Counted from the stretch's first letter, positions 17,681 to 26,118 are shown. The stretch: 54,440 bases of DNA from BHER01 sp051652245 (GCA_051652245.1 JBOFTV010000046.1:1-54440), one strand, 5' to 3'. Program-made: numbers and translations. The notes: generated from the sequence alone by a model not told the origin.

Positions 17681-18450
17681 TAATGTTCTTGTTTGTTTTT
17701 GTATTTGGTGATGAAGTAGAGGATGATACCAATGGATGATAGGAGAATCAATGACTGGACTAATGGGGCAAAGTTATAGTTAGTAAGTCCTGATTGCCAG
17801 AATGTAACAAAGTCTTTTGCAATGTATGTCGAGGGGAGCATGTTTGTTATTGTTTGGAGTGGGGTTGGGAGTTCTGTTGAGGGGAGGCTGATGCCACCAC
17901 CAAGGAAGAGGATGAAGAAATAGAGGGACATTGAGATTGCATAGGTTGTGCTAAATTTTTTTAAGATCATGGAAAGTGAAAAAGCGATGAGGAAGTAGAT
18001 TATGGTGAGGAGATAAAGACAAATTATTAAGGCGGTTAGGGTTGTCCAATGAGGGATCAGAATGGGGTTGATTAGTGTAAGGATGGTTGCGTATAAAATA
18101 AGGGTCAGGGTTTGGATAGCTAAGAAGACAATTATTTTTGCTGTAAGAATTGTTCCAAGGTTGATGTTAAAAAGGCTGAGGCGGAAGATTATTTGACTTT
18201 CAATTTCTTGGGAAAAGGCTGCAGGGAAGTTTAACAGAGCCATGACTAGGGGAATTGTTGTGGCAATCGAAATGGTTATCGCTGTGGTTATCTGGGGTTT
18301 GAATTCTAGGGGCGAACTTAAAGGGACTAATTGGGTTAGGAAAATAGCCATCACGATGGGGAAGACAATGCCAAAAAAGGGGGTGAAGAAGCTAAGCAGC
18401 GTATTAAGGAATTCATATTTTATGAGGGGAATAAGTTTATTTGTTTTCAT
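17680..18450 (-). CDS. ABC-2 type transporter permease
   Basis: A 256-residue membrane protein with six hydrophobic segments in the pattern of ABC-2 permeases, starting MKTNKLIPLIKYEFLNTLLS. A short Ser/Pro-rich loop lies before the last pair of helices (SLPSTELPTPLQ, then MLPSTYIAKDF), as is common in this family. The start at 18450 is chosen because AAGGAGG lies just upstream on the minus strand; an earlier start would overlap the ATPase gene. It starts 1 bp after the ATPase stop. The pair probably exports, or protects against, a hydrophobic compound or peptide. Confidence 0.88.
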   Translation of the reverse strand: MKTNKLIPLIKYEFLNTLLSFFTPFFGIVFPIVMAIFLTQLVPLSSPLEFKPQITTAITISIATTIPLVMALLNFPAAFSQEIESQIIFRLSLFNINLGTILTAKIIVFLAIQTLTLILYATILTLINPILIPHWTTLTALIICLYLLTIIYFLIAFSLSMILKKFSTTYAISMSLYFFILFLGGGISLPSTELPTPLQTITNMLPSTYIAKDFVTFWQSGLTNYNFAPLVQSLILLSSIGIILYFITKYKNKQEH

Positions 18451-18451
18451 G

Positions 18452-19312
18452 CTAGAAGCCCTCCTTAATTTTGGCGTTGATTGCCATGATTTCAATATCA
18501 TTATTGCTCCGCTTGAAATTGATATTATGTTTGACAAGGGTAGCAATAATGTCTAGCTCCGCTGCTAAATCAGTACAGCAAAAGGCAATCATGTTTTTAG
18601 GTGAGTGGAGTAACGGGATTAGAGGAAAGAGATTCACGTCGTAGTCAGTAAAATTGAGGATGATTGTCGAGTAGCCGCAGTACTTTTGAAAAAGTTCATT
18701 CTGTGTGCCGAAGGCAACAACCTTACCTTGTTCGAGGATGAGTAATTTATTTGTAAGCAGGGTAAGTTCTTCATAATAATGGGAGACGATTGCAAAAGTT
18801 GATTGTCTATTTTGAAACCACTGGGCTAGTTTACTTATAAGTTGTGACCGCGTTTCAAAGTCAAGTCCAGAAGTAACTTCATCAAAAAAAGTTAACTGGG
18901 CCTTTTGCATAAGCACTAAAATTATTGTGAGTCGCTGTTGCTGACCACCAGAGAGCTGTTTGAATTTCTTATTTAGTAGTGGCTTGAAGTTGAAAAATTC
19001 GATGAGTTCCTGGAGTTCGGGTGTTTGCTTTATTTTAGTGGCAAGAATTGTTTCGATAATAATTTTAGTTTTGACGATACTACTATAATTATTTGTTTGA
19101 AAATGGGCGGCCATGTTTTCTGGTGTTATTTGAGAATGGATATTTCCCGAGTTGGGAATTAGGCCTAGGAGTGCTTTGATTAGAGTTGACTTTCCCGCAC
19201 CATTTGACCCGATAATACCGATGCGGTCCCCCTGTTGAAAGCTAATTGGCGTGGTGATAGCTAGGGCAATTTTGTTTTGATAAGCTATTTCAAGGTTATT
19301 AATTGTTAACAT
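18452..19312 (-). CDS. ABC transporter ATP-binding protein
   Basis: A 286-residue ATPase. Walker A is GSNGAGKSTLIKALLG (about residues 34-49), the signature is LSGGQQQRLTIIL, Walker B is LTFFDEVTSGLD, and the H-loop is IVSHYYEEL. A C-terminal extension of about 70 residues (NFTDYDVNLFPLIPLLHSPK) is typical of ATPases working with ABC-2 permeases. ATG 19312 matches the family start (LTINNLEIAYQN) and follows AAAGGA. Its start overlaps the end of the histidine-kinase gene by only a few bases in translation terms, so the four minus-strand genes form one operon. Confidence 0.92.
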   Translation of the reverse strand: MLTINNLEIAYQNKIALAITTPISFQQGDRIGIIGSNGAGKSTLIKALLGLIPNSGNIHSQITPENMAAHFQTNNYSSIVKTKIIIETILATKIKQTPELQELIEFFNFKPLLNKKFKQLSGGQQQRLTIILVLMQKAQLTFFDEVTSGLDFETRSQLISKLAQWFQNRQSTFAIVSHYYEELTLLTNKLLILEQGKVVAFGTQNELFQKYCGYSTIILNFTDYDVNLFPLIPLLHSPKNMIAFCCTDLAAELDIIATLVKHNINFKRSNNDIEIMAINAKIKEGF

Positions 19313-19316
19313 GGCT

Positions 19317-20891
19317 TTACATCCTTTCAATATTGATTGTGGCAATGACGGCATTCTGCTGGTGATCATTTATAATTGTCACGTTAAGACCAAGTTGATG
19401 TGCATAGTAGGCGACGATATATAGTCCGAGTCCATGACCGGAAATATTTGAGGTTACGCGCACAAAAGGTTCGAATATTTTGTTAATAAGATCATCGGGA
19501 ATTGTGATACCAAAATTGGTGATGATAATTTGTGTTGGTGTGTTGCTTATTTCAATTACTTGATTATCAGGGGAATAGCTAATGGCATTTTTGATTAAGT
19601 TATCAAGGATTTTGTAGAAGTATTGTGGCTGTGTATTAAAGAGGTGACAAGTTAGGTTAAGTCTTAGGAGGAGCGACTTTTGGTTGCACTGGGTTTGATG
19701 TGCTGCAATAATTGTTGTCAATAGTTGCTTTGTGTTTATTTGTTGCGGTGGGGTTGATAAATCAACTTGGAGTTCTAAGACTTCATCAACAATTGACCGC
19801 ATTGCTAATAATTTAGTTTTGATTTCGGGGAGATAGATTTCGGTTTGATGATATTTTCCAATTTTAGCAATCATGCCTTCAATTAGTAACAGGGAAGAAG
19901 CAATAGGTGTTTTTAGTTGATGTGATGATGCTAGGAGAAATACGCGGGATTGATTATTTTTAAACTCAAGCTCGCGATTTTTATCTTGTAAGACTACTAG
20001 GGTTAAAGCTAAATCATTATAGAGGGTGTCTAAAGCAAAATTAAGTTGAGCGATTTCATCTTTCTTGGTCGTGAGCGTTTTCTGAAGGGGATAGCTTCCA
20101 TGCTTCATTTGATTAGCTGTTGTAATTAATTTATGGAGCGGATCAACAAGCACTTTTGAAAAAAAGAGGCCCGAAGCAAGAATCAAAATGATTGAGACTG
20201 AAATAATTGTTGGTAAGCTTTGGAGAATAATTGGAGAAAGCTCATTAAGCTTTGATGTTATTGTTGAGTAATAGGTGAGTGTCAGTTTATCATTTGTTTC
20301 AAGGAAACCAAAATGGGTTGAATAAATCATCTTTTGGTCACGAACTTCTGTGCTGATGAGAATTGAATTAGGGGCTATTATTGTTGTTTGCGGTGGGGAT
20401 ACCGTGAAATTTTCAGCCGTTGCGACAACAGTATTATCAAATTGAATTAAAGTAGACAACTGTTGTAGGGAATTGAGGGAGGGAGCATAAGTTGAAAAGT
20501 CGATTTTCTGGATATAAGTTTCAACTTCTGCTTGCGATTTTAGTGTTTTGATGGTATTGGCATGGACGAGAAGATCGCTATAAAAAGTTTTCAAGCCCTC
20601 ATCAATAATTAAGACATCAGTAGAAAAAAAATTGGAATTTAGACTTAGAGTAGGTGAGGTCTTATTAAAGGCCGCTGAGATGAAAGCGAGCGAATTTTGG
20701 AGTGGGGCGGAATCATTTTTTGGCGTTTGGGCTAGTGCTTTTTGGTGGTCGATCATTGCTGAGAGCTGACTTTGTTTGACATTATTTGTGTATAGGCCGG
20801 GGAGTAGCATTGTGAAATATAAAATAATTAAGAGGGCGGTGCAGAAGACAAGGAGGCTGCTGTAGAGGCTAACTTTCTTTGAAATTTTCAT
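19317..20891 (-). CDS. Sensor histidine kinase with large extracellular domain
   Basis: A 524-residue sensor kinase. The first TM is residues 9-32, then an extracellular domain of about 190 residues, a second TM (about 222-245), a HAMP linker, the HisKA phosphoacceptor motif LLASSHQLKTP (His near residue 324) and the HATPase region with the N-box DNLIKNAISYS and G-box GHGLGLYIVAYY. It is not the multi-TM HPK10 kinase that usually senses bacteriocin pheromones. It overlaps the response-regulator gene by 23 nt and is followed by an ABC transporter, an arrangement often used to detect envelope-active peptides. Confidence 0.9.
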   Translation of the reverse strand: MKISKKVSLYSSLLVFCTALLIILYFTMLLPGLYTNNVKQSQLSAMIDHQKALAQTPKNDSAPLQNSLAFISAAFNKTSPTLSLNSNFFSTDVLIIDEGLKTFYSDLLVHANTIKTLKSQAEVETYIQKIDFSTYAPSLNSLQQLSTLIQFDNTVVATAENFTVSPPQTTIIAPNSILISTEVRDQKMIYSTHFGFLETNDKLTLTYYSTITSKLNELSPIILQSLPTIISVSIILILASGLFFSKVLVDPLHKLITTANQMKHGSYPLQKTLTTKKDEIAQLNFALDTLYNDLALTLVVLQDKNRELEFKNNQSRVFLLASSHQLKTPIASSLLLIEGMIAKIGKYHQTEIYLPEIKTKLLAMRSIVDEVLELQVDLSTPPQQINTKQLLTTIIAAHQTQCNQKSLLLRLNLTCHLFNTQPQYFYKILDNLIKNAISYSPDNQVIEISNTPTQIIITNFGITIPDDLINKIFEPFVRVTSNISGHGLGLYIVAYYAHQLGLNVTIINDHQQNAVIATINIERM

Positions 20892-21564
20892 CGTTAATAT
20901 TTCCTAACTTAAATTGGTAGCCAACACCCATGATGGTTTTGATGTAATTTTCTGGTAATTTTTTTCTGATGTTTTTAATGTGGGCATCTATTACGCGGTC
21001 GTTTGGATAGTAGTCAGCAGAAAATAGGTGGCTGAGTAATTGGTCTCTTGTAAAAACTTGATTTTGATTTTGGTAGAGTTTCTGGACGATGAGGTATTCA
21101 GTTAGCGTAAGTTCGAGTGATTTTTGATTGTAGTAGGCTGCGTATGTTTTCTCATCGAGGACAAAGGCTGGAGGTAAATCATTAAGATTTGCCCCCATTT
21201 GAGCGCGTCGGAGGAGGGCTTCAATTCTTTTGAGTAGTAATAGGGGCGAAAATGGTTTGATTATATAGTCATCGGCTTTAAAGTCGAAGGCTTGTAGTTG
21301 TGTGGTTTGGTCACCTAGGGCGGAGAGGATGATTACGGGGGAGGTGTTGTGATTTTTAGTGATTTTTGCCAAAACGGCTAAACCTGTAATTTTAGGAACC
21401 ATGATATCAAGAATAATGAGGTCAAATTGTTCGGCTGCGATAGCATCGAGGGCTAGTTGGCCATCAGTTACATGGGTTACGCTGTAGCCTTGGGTGATCA
21501 TGTATTCGGACGTGACTTCGGCAATTGTTAGTTCATCCTCTAAGAATAATATTTTTTGCTTCAC
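20869..21564 (-). CDS. OmpR-family response regulator
   Basis: A 231-residue regulator. The receiver domain has the acidic pocket LEDE (residues 8-11), phosphoacceptor Asp53 in LIILDIMVPK, and Lys in IIKPFSP. The C-terminal winged helix is clear: LTLTEYLIVQKLYQN, then DRVIDAHIKNIRKKLPENYI and GVGYQF. The start is GTG 21564, with AGGAGG 8 nt upstream; upstream in-frame codons lack a ribosome site. It heads the minus-strand RR-HK-ABC operon, whose promoter must lie in 21565-21770, shared with the divergent peptide exporter gene. Confidence 0.92.
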   Translation of the reverse strand: MKQKILFLEDELTIAEVTSEYMITQGYSVTHVTDGQLALDAIAAEQFDLIILDIMVPKITGLAVLAKITKNHNTSPVIILSALGDQTTQLQAFDFKADDYIIKPFSPLLLLKRIEALLRRAQMGANLNDLPPAFVLDEKTYAAYYNQKSLELTLTEYLIVQKLYQNQNQVFTRDQLLSHLFSADYYPNDRVIDAHIKNIRKKLPENYIKTIMGVGYQFKLGNINDENFKES

Positions 21565-21641
21565 TAAAAGCACCTCCTCTTTTTGGTTAGCTTCATTATC
21601 CCACAAAGTTATGAATATTTTATGAAAAAAAGTTGAAATTC

Positions 21642-21691
21642 TCCTTTTTTTTGCGAAAGAGTATTTGAGGGGGAGGATATTCAGATATTCA
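21642..21691. promoter_or_regulatory. Conserved T-tract/GAAAGAGTAT element plus tandem GATATTCA repeat
   Basis: At 21642-21672 a TCC-T8 tract is followed by GCGAAAGAGTATTTGAGGG. The same element, TCC-T7-ACGAAAGAGTATGTGAGGG, occurs at 26119-26147 upstream of the WXG100 gene; 17 of 18 bases agree in the CGAAAGAGTAT-TGAGGG part. Two direct copies of GATATTCA follow at 21676-21683 and 21684-21691. The site lies between the divergent regulator and exporter genes, so it is a candidate binding site for the adjacent response regulator or another activator. A possible extended -10 (TGTGATATACT) ends at 21727. Confidence 0.5.
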
Positions 21692-21791
21692 TAAGGAATA
21701 ATTTGCAGGTATGCTTTGTGATATACTCATTAAGTATGTTTTTCTATATTAATATGAATTTGCTGAAATATGAGGTGAAGGGGGTGCAATC

Positions 21792-23966
21792 ATACGGAAA
21801 TATCATTGTATTAGGCAACATGATCTGAAAGATTGTGGTTGTGCCTGTATTGCGACAATAGCAAAACAGTATGGGTTAAGTTATCCGATATCGAAAATTA
21901 GGAGAGTAACGCAAACAGATAAAAATGGCACAAGTGGCTTGGGAATTATTAATGGAGCAAGTCACTTGGGATTTATTGCAAAGGGAATTAAAGCTAGCAA
22001 TCGTAATGATATTTATGGAGAAATACCATTACCAGCGATAGCACATGTTGTTATTAACAAAACAATGTTACACTATGTTGTTATCCATAAAATTACAGAA
22101 AAAGTAATTTTAGTTGCTGATCCGGGAAGGGGGATAATTAAGTATACCCCGGCTGAATTTTTTGAAATTTGGACGGGTGTAATAATCATTGTTACACCAA
22201 CAGCTGACTTTGAAAAAGGAAATTATAATAAAGGGGGGATAATGAGGTTCCTTAAACTAGTATTTCCACAGAAGCAATTATTGGGGAGTATTTTTTTATC
22301 TTCGACAATAATTACACTTTTTGGAATATTAGGTTCATTTTATTTCAAGATTTTAATAGATGACATTGTTCCAAATGGTTTAGTTGGATCACTAAAAGTT
22401 TTTTCCATTGGCTTTATTGTACTGGTAGTTTGTAAAGTTTTGATGGAGGGGGGGAGAAATCAATTATTGTATTATTTTTCTCAAAGGATAGATATTCCGC
22501 TGATGTTAGGATATTATAACCATGTCGTGGGGCTACCGATGAATTTTTTTAGTGATCGGACGGTGGGAGAGATAATTTCACGGTTTACGGATGCATCTAA
22601 AATTAGAGATGCAATTTCGGGAATTACACTAACTGTATTAATTGATTTGGTGATGGCCATTATGGGTGGTATATTACTTTATGCAAAAAGTTCGTTGTTA
22701 TTTTCGATAACTATGATTCCATTGATTATTTATGGAATTATAGTATTTGGCTTTAAGGTGGCAATTGAGCGGGCAAACAGAGACACAATGGAGAAAAATG
22801 CCTTACTGACAGCCTACTTTGTTGAGTCCATTTCGGGGATTGAAACGGTTAAAACACTTAATGCTGAAGATGAAGTCAAGGGTAAAACAGAGAAAGAGTT
22901 TATCAAACTTATTAAAAGTGTGTTTAAGAGTAACCATATTCATAATTATCAAAGTAGCTTAAAGAGTTTGGTCAAAGGAATTTTTGCTATTGTGATATTA
23001 TGGATTGGATCAGAACAAGCAATAAATGGTCAGATAAGTTTTGGTGTTTTACTATCATTTAATGCATTATTGTTTTACTTTTTAAGTCCAATAGAAAATA
23101 TAATTAATCTGCAACCAACAATTCAGACAGCTATTATTGCAGCTGAACGCTTAGCTGAAATATTAGACATAGAAGGAGAGCAAGATAATAAAAAAAATGA
23201 TAAAATTCTATTGGCTAAAGAAGTTACGAAAATTTATTTTAAGGATATTGAGTTTTGCTATAGTAGTAGAGAGATGACATTAAAAAATATAAACCTGACA
23301 ATAGAAAAAGGACAGAAAGTAGCTATCGTTGGTGAAAGCGGGTCGGGGAAAAGTTCGCTGTTAAAATTGATTACAAAAATGTATAAAGTCAAAAGTGGGG
23401 CTATTTATATAAATGATATCAATATAGATGATATCAATACAAGTGATTTGAGAAGTAAAATTGCATATATTTCTCAAGAAACATTTCTATTCAATGAAAC
23501 GATAATGGAAAATTTACTATTAGGTAATCAAAATTCAAAGATTGAAGATGTGATTGAAGCTTGTAAAATGGCTGAAATTCATGAGTTTATTATAAGCAAT
23601 CCATTAAGATATAATATGCTAGTTGAGGAAAACGGTACGAATCTATCCGGAGGACAAAAGCAGCGGCTAGCAATTGCAAGAGCAATTTTAAGGAAACCAG
23701 AAATTTTAATTATGGATGAATCTACAAGTAGCTTAGATTCAGCAACTGAAAAAGCAATAGGAGAAATGATTGATAAATTGAAAACTGAAATAACAATAAT
23801 AATAATATCTCATCGAATAAGCACGGTAATAAATTGTGATAATATTTATGTATTAGAAAGAGGGCAGATAATTGAATCTGGAAAACATCAAGTATTGTTA
23901 GAAAGCAAGAAAAAATATTATAATTTATGGTGTTTACAGACTGGAGGAAATGATTTTGAAACATAA
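21792..23966 (+). CDS. C39-peptidase ABC exporter for double-glycine peptides; start codon abnormal
   Basis: A peptide exporter that removes double-glycine leaders while secreting the peptide. From 21792 it is 724 residues: peptidase C39 domain with oxyanion Gln9, catalytic Cys15 (QHDLKDCGCAC), His in HYVVIHKI and Asp in VADPGRG; six TM segments; then an ATPase with GESGSGKSS, LSGGQKQRLAIARA, LIMDEST and IISHR. The odd point is the start: between the in-frame stop 21771-21773 and TTG 21939 there is no ATG, GTG or TTG, and a TTG start would delete Cys15. Either ATA 21792 or ATC 21789 initiates (AAGGGGGTG just upstream), or a base is missing and GTG 21784 was the start. HlyD follows with a short overlap. 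Confidence 0.85.
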   Translation: MRKYHCIRQHDLKDCGCACIATIAKQYGLSYPISKIRRVTQTDKNGTSGLGIINGASHLGFIAKGIKASNRNDIYGEIPLPAIAHVVINKTMLHYVVIHKITEKVILVADPGRGIIKYTPAEFFEIWTGVIIIVTPTADFEKGNYNKGGIMRFLKLVFPQKQLLGSIFLSSTIITLFGILGSFYFKILIDDIVPNGLVGSLKVFSIGFIVLVVCKVLMEGGRNQLLYYFSQRIDIPLMLGYYNHVVGLPMNFFSDRTVGEIISRFTDASKIRDAISGITLTVLIDLVMAIMGGILLYAKSSLLFSITMIPLIIYGIIVFGFKVAIERANRDTMEKNALLTAYFVESISGIETVKTLNAEDEVKGKTEKEFIKLIKSVFKSNHIHNYQSSLKSLVKGIFAIVILWIGSEQAINGQISFGVLLSFNALLFYFLSPIENIINLQPTIQTAIIAAERLAEILDIEGEQDNKKNDKILLAKEVTKIYFKDIEFCYSSREMTLKNINLTIEKGQKVAIVGESGSGKSSLLKLITKMYKVKSGAIYINDINIDDINTSDLRSKIAYISQETFLFNETIMENLLLGNQNSKIEDVIEACKMAEIHEFIISNPLRYNMLVEENGTNLSGGQKQRLAIARAILRKPEILIMDESTSSLDSATEKAIGEMIDKLKTEITIIIISHRISTVINCDNIYVLERGQIIESGKHQVLLESKKKYYNLWCLQTGGNDFET

Positions 23967-25260
23967 AATGCAAGATATAAGTTACCTTGAAGACAGTAGG
24001 CAGCTGATGGAAAGTGAGCCAAGTAATATAATTAGAAAATTTATTGGTTTGGTGATTATTGTAATGATAACCTTAATAATATGGAGCTGCCTGAATTGGA
24101 AACAGACTGTTGTTGTTGCCAGAGGAAGAGTTATAGGAAATAATCAGCACCAATCTTTAATGTTTAGCCAAGCGGGCGTACTCCAGGAAATAGCTGTAGA
24201 GGATGGGGACTACGTAACAAAAGGTGATTTGTTATATAGGTTAAGGAATGAAGCGTTATTAGCTGAAAAAGAGACTCTTGACAATGAAATTGAAAAGGAG
24301 AAAATCAAGATAATGCTCACGCAGAAAGTGATTGATAGCGTGATCATCGGAAAAAACCTACTAGCGGAGGAGGGGCAGGAGAAACAATATTATCAGATCT
24401 ATGAAAACTATCTTATGGTAAATAGTCCAACAGAGTTAGGAGAAAACGGCGTAAAACAAAGCATACGTAACATAGGAAATCAATTATTAGATTTAGAGGA
24501 AGTGTGGACAGATATTTTTCTCAACAAGGAAACGATGAATTTTGATAACAAGTATTATGCAATATTTCAAGAGTATCAGCTGGATGTTGCTAAAGCAGAA
24601 AGTAAAACCACGGCAGCCATAAAAATAAAGGGCATAAAAAATGAGCTGGAAGATGAACTATTAAAACAAACTTCTAGTTTAAATGATCTGAGCTTCAATG
24701 AAAATCTTCGGATTAGGCAGAAACAAAGTGAAATTATTTTAATGCTAGAGCAACAAATAGCAGAGGGGAACATAAAAATAATAGAAATGAATCCTATTCT
24801 TGAACAGAAAAATAAAAAGCTTCAAAAATTAGAAGTTAGAGCGCAAAAGGATGGACGAATTGATGTTATGCATACTTTTACTATAGGTATGATCATCCCC
24901 GAGGGGATGCACGCTTTAGATATTATCAATAGAGAGGAAGGACTAAAAATAGAAATACTGATTTCTGACACTGATATTGGTATGTTGAAAGGGAATGAAA
25001 AATTGAAGTATAGAATTTCTGGACATTCAGATCAAGAAGTTGGAACACTGTCTGGTAATTTAGAGAAAATCAGCCTTAATTCAAAAAAGAGTGTAGAACT
25101 AGGTGGATATTATTATGTAGCAGTGGGAAGTATTGAACAGCTAAAAGGAGTAAAACAGAATAGCGAAGATAATAAGCTTAGGTTAGGCATGCTAAGTGAG
25201 GTGAGTATTATTACAGGTGATCAAAGAATAATCCATTATTTGCTTGATAAATTCAAATAG
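23956..25260 (+). CDS. HlyD-type peptide export accessory protein (membrane fusion protein)
   Basis: A protein of about 434 residues with a single N-terminal TM (about residues 28-50), a biotinyl-lipoyl-like segment (GVLQEIAVEDGDYVTKGDLLYRL without break), a long coiled coil (about residues 95-290) and a second lipoyl half (VRAQKDGRIDVMHTFTIGM). It matches accessory proteins of class II bacteriocin exporters, which couple the ABC exporter to the cell exterior. TTG 23956 has GGAGGA at 7-8 nt. ATG 23950 is only 2 nt from it, and ATG 23968 is an alternative. It overlaps the exporter gene by a few codons. Confidence 0.87.
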   Translation: MKHKMQDISYLEDSRQLMESEPSNIIRKFIGLVIIVMITLIIWSCLNWKQTVVVARGRVIGNNQHQSLMFSQAGVLQEIAVEDGDYVTKGDLLYRLRNEALLAEKETLDNEIEKEKIKIMLTQKVIDSVIIGKNLLAEEGQEKQYYQIYENYLMVNSPTELGENGVKQSIRNIGNQLLDLEEVWTDIFLNKETMNFDNKYYAIFQEYQLDVAKAESKTTAAIKIKGIKNELEDELLKQTSSLNDLSFNENLRIRQKQSEIILMLEQQIAEGNIKIIEMNPILEQKNKKLQKLEVRAQKDGRIDVMHTFTIGMIIPEGMHALDIINREEGLKIEILISDTDIGMLKGNEKLKYRISGHSDQEVGTLSGNLEKISLNSKKSVELGGYYYVAVGSIEQLKGVKQNSEDNKLRLGMLSEVSIITGDQRIIHYLLDKFK

Positions 25261-25299
25261 TAAAATAACAGTTAGTTTCACTAATTCAAGAATCGCTTG

Positions 25300-25322
25300 G
25301 TTCTTAATTCTTATTTCCCAGT
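25300..25322 (+). repeat. Left arm of inverted repeat flanking the peptide cassette
   Basis: GTTCTTAATTCTTATTTCCC plus AGT (23 bp) matches the reverse complement of 25991-26013 at 22 of 23 positions. The arms enclose both peptide genes and the candidate immunity gene. Confidence 0.7.
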
Positions 25323-25331
25323 AGAATTAAA

Positions 25332-25360
25332 TTGAAGTAAGATCCCATTAAGGATACTAT
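25332..25360 (+). promoter_or_regulatory. Possible promoter of the peptide genes
   Basis: TTGAAG (25332-25337), a 17-bp spacer and TACTAT (25355-25360) lie 32 bp before the first peptide start. The -10 is weak (4 of 6), so read-through from the exporter operon is also possible. Confidence 0.4.
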
Positions 25361-25391
25361 AAATAAGTGAAAAATAAGGAGGTGAAGGAGT

Positions 25392-25526
25392 TTGAAAGAA
25401 ATGAACATAAAGGAAATGGAATTGCTAGAAGGCGGTTTTGTTATTACAGGATCTTTAGTTATAGCGGGGGTAGTAGCACTTGCAGCAGGAGTAACAGTTG
25501 GTGTGGCAATTGGTTCAAGAAGATAG
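25392..25526 (+). CDS. Double-glycine-leader peptide 1 (class IIb-like bacteriocin candidate)
   Basis: A 44-residue peptide starting at TTG with AAGGAGG 8 nt upstream. The leader MKEMNIKEMELLEGG fits the double-glycine consensus: hydrophobic -12 and -7, Glu -8, Leu -4, Gly-Gly at -2/-1. The 29-residue core begins FVITGSLVIAG, is very hydrophobic, has no cysteine, contains GVTVGVAIG (GxxxGxxxG) and ends SRR. GxxxG motifs in small cationic peptides are the mark of two-peptide (class IIb) bacteriocins. The exporter with C39 domain immediately upstream should process it. A pheromone role is an alternative. The TTG start and small size make the gene easy to miss. Confidence 0.8.
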   Translation: MKEMNIKEMELLEGGFVITGSLVIAGVVALAAGVTVGVAIGSRR

Positions 25527-25564
25527 TAGATTATAATTTAAAAAACTAGAGGAGGTGAAGAAAT

Positions 25565-25690
25565 TTGAAAGAAATGAATAGAACAGAACTAGAAGTTGTT
25601 GAAGGTGGTTTAGTCATTACAGGAGGTGCTTTAATAGCTGGAGGTGCATTTATTGTGGGAGTTGGAATAGGCTATTGGTCAACAAGATAA
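25565..25690 (+). CDS. Double-glycine-leader peptide 2 (partner of peptide 1)
   Basis: A 41-residue peptide, again starting at TTG after GAGGAGG. The leader MKEMNRTELEVVEGG is closely related to that of peptide 1, and both cores start [FL]VITG, so the two genes are tandem paralogues. The core of 26 residues is glycine-rich (seven Gly), includes GVGIG (GxxxG) and ends YWSTR, with a membrane-interface Trp/Tyr pair and a terminal Arg. It has no cysteine. The two cores could form a helix-helix pair in the target membrane. The gene ends 26 nt before a small membrane protein that may give immunity. Confidence 0.8.
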   Translation: MKEMNRTELEVVEGGLVITGGALIAGGAFIVGVGIGYWSTR

Positions 25691-25716
25691 AAATAGAAAG
25701 CAGGGTAGTGAAAGTG

Positions 25717-25920
25717 ATGAAGAAAACAATAATCACAGGCGAAACAGTATTAAAAGCAATAGCTGCACTTTGTTTAGGCATTGTTGTTAGCTTAATTGCA
25801 ACATATCTAATGGGGGATAGTCAGTTAACAAGTGAAAGAACATTTTCGTTAGTTACGGGATTAGTCGTATCAATTTTGGGAATTACATCCCATCTACAAT
25901 TCAAAAAAAAGCAAAAATAA
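25717..25920 (+). CDS. Small two-TM membrane protein, candidate immunity protein
   Basis: A 67-residue protein with two hydrophobic segments (residues 11-32 and 43-61), a short polar loop (GDSQLTSER) and a basic C-terminus (KKKQK). I recognise no family. Its position right after two bacteriocin-like peptide genes, its size and topology fit a self-immunity protein. GTG 25714 is an equally possible start, as GCAGGG lies 8 nt before it. Part of the minus strand is silent. A non-immunity role in export or sensing is not excluded. Confidence 0.65.
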   Translation: MKKTIITGETVLKAIAALCLGIVVSLIATYLMGDSQLTSERTFSLVTGLVVSILGITSHLQFKKKQK

Positions 25921-25990
25921 ATAATAGAGTACTAAAAAATAGTATTTAGCAGGTTAACGAACATAAAATCAGATTGATAAAGGTAAAGAT

Positions 25991-26013
25991 ACTGGGAAAT
26001 AAGAATTAGGAAC
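25991..26013 (-). repeat. Right arm of inverted repeat flanking the peptide cassette
   Basis: The reverse complement reads GTTCCTAATTCTTATTTCCC then AGT, differing at one base from 25300-25322. It lies 70 bp after the candidate immunity gene. The rest of 25921-26118 shows no gene. Confidence 0.7.
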
Positions 26014-26118
26014 AAAGATTATTAAGTGGAGTAAAAGTTCGTTAAAACAACCTGAAAAGACGAAATTCAATTGAAATTTATGGAAAATTATGGAAATAGG
26101 ATAATTTTTGCGAAAGTT

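Noticed and set aside
21939..23966. Exporter starting at TTG 21939 (675 residues)
   Set aside because: It would remove the C39 oxyanion Gln and catalytic Cys that are encoded in frame upstream, and no ribosome site precedes it.
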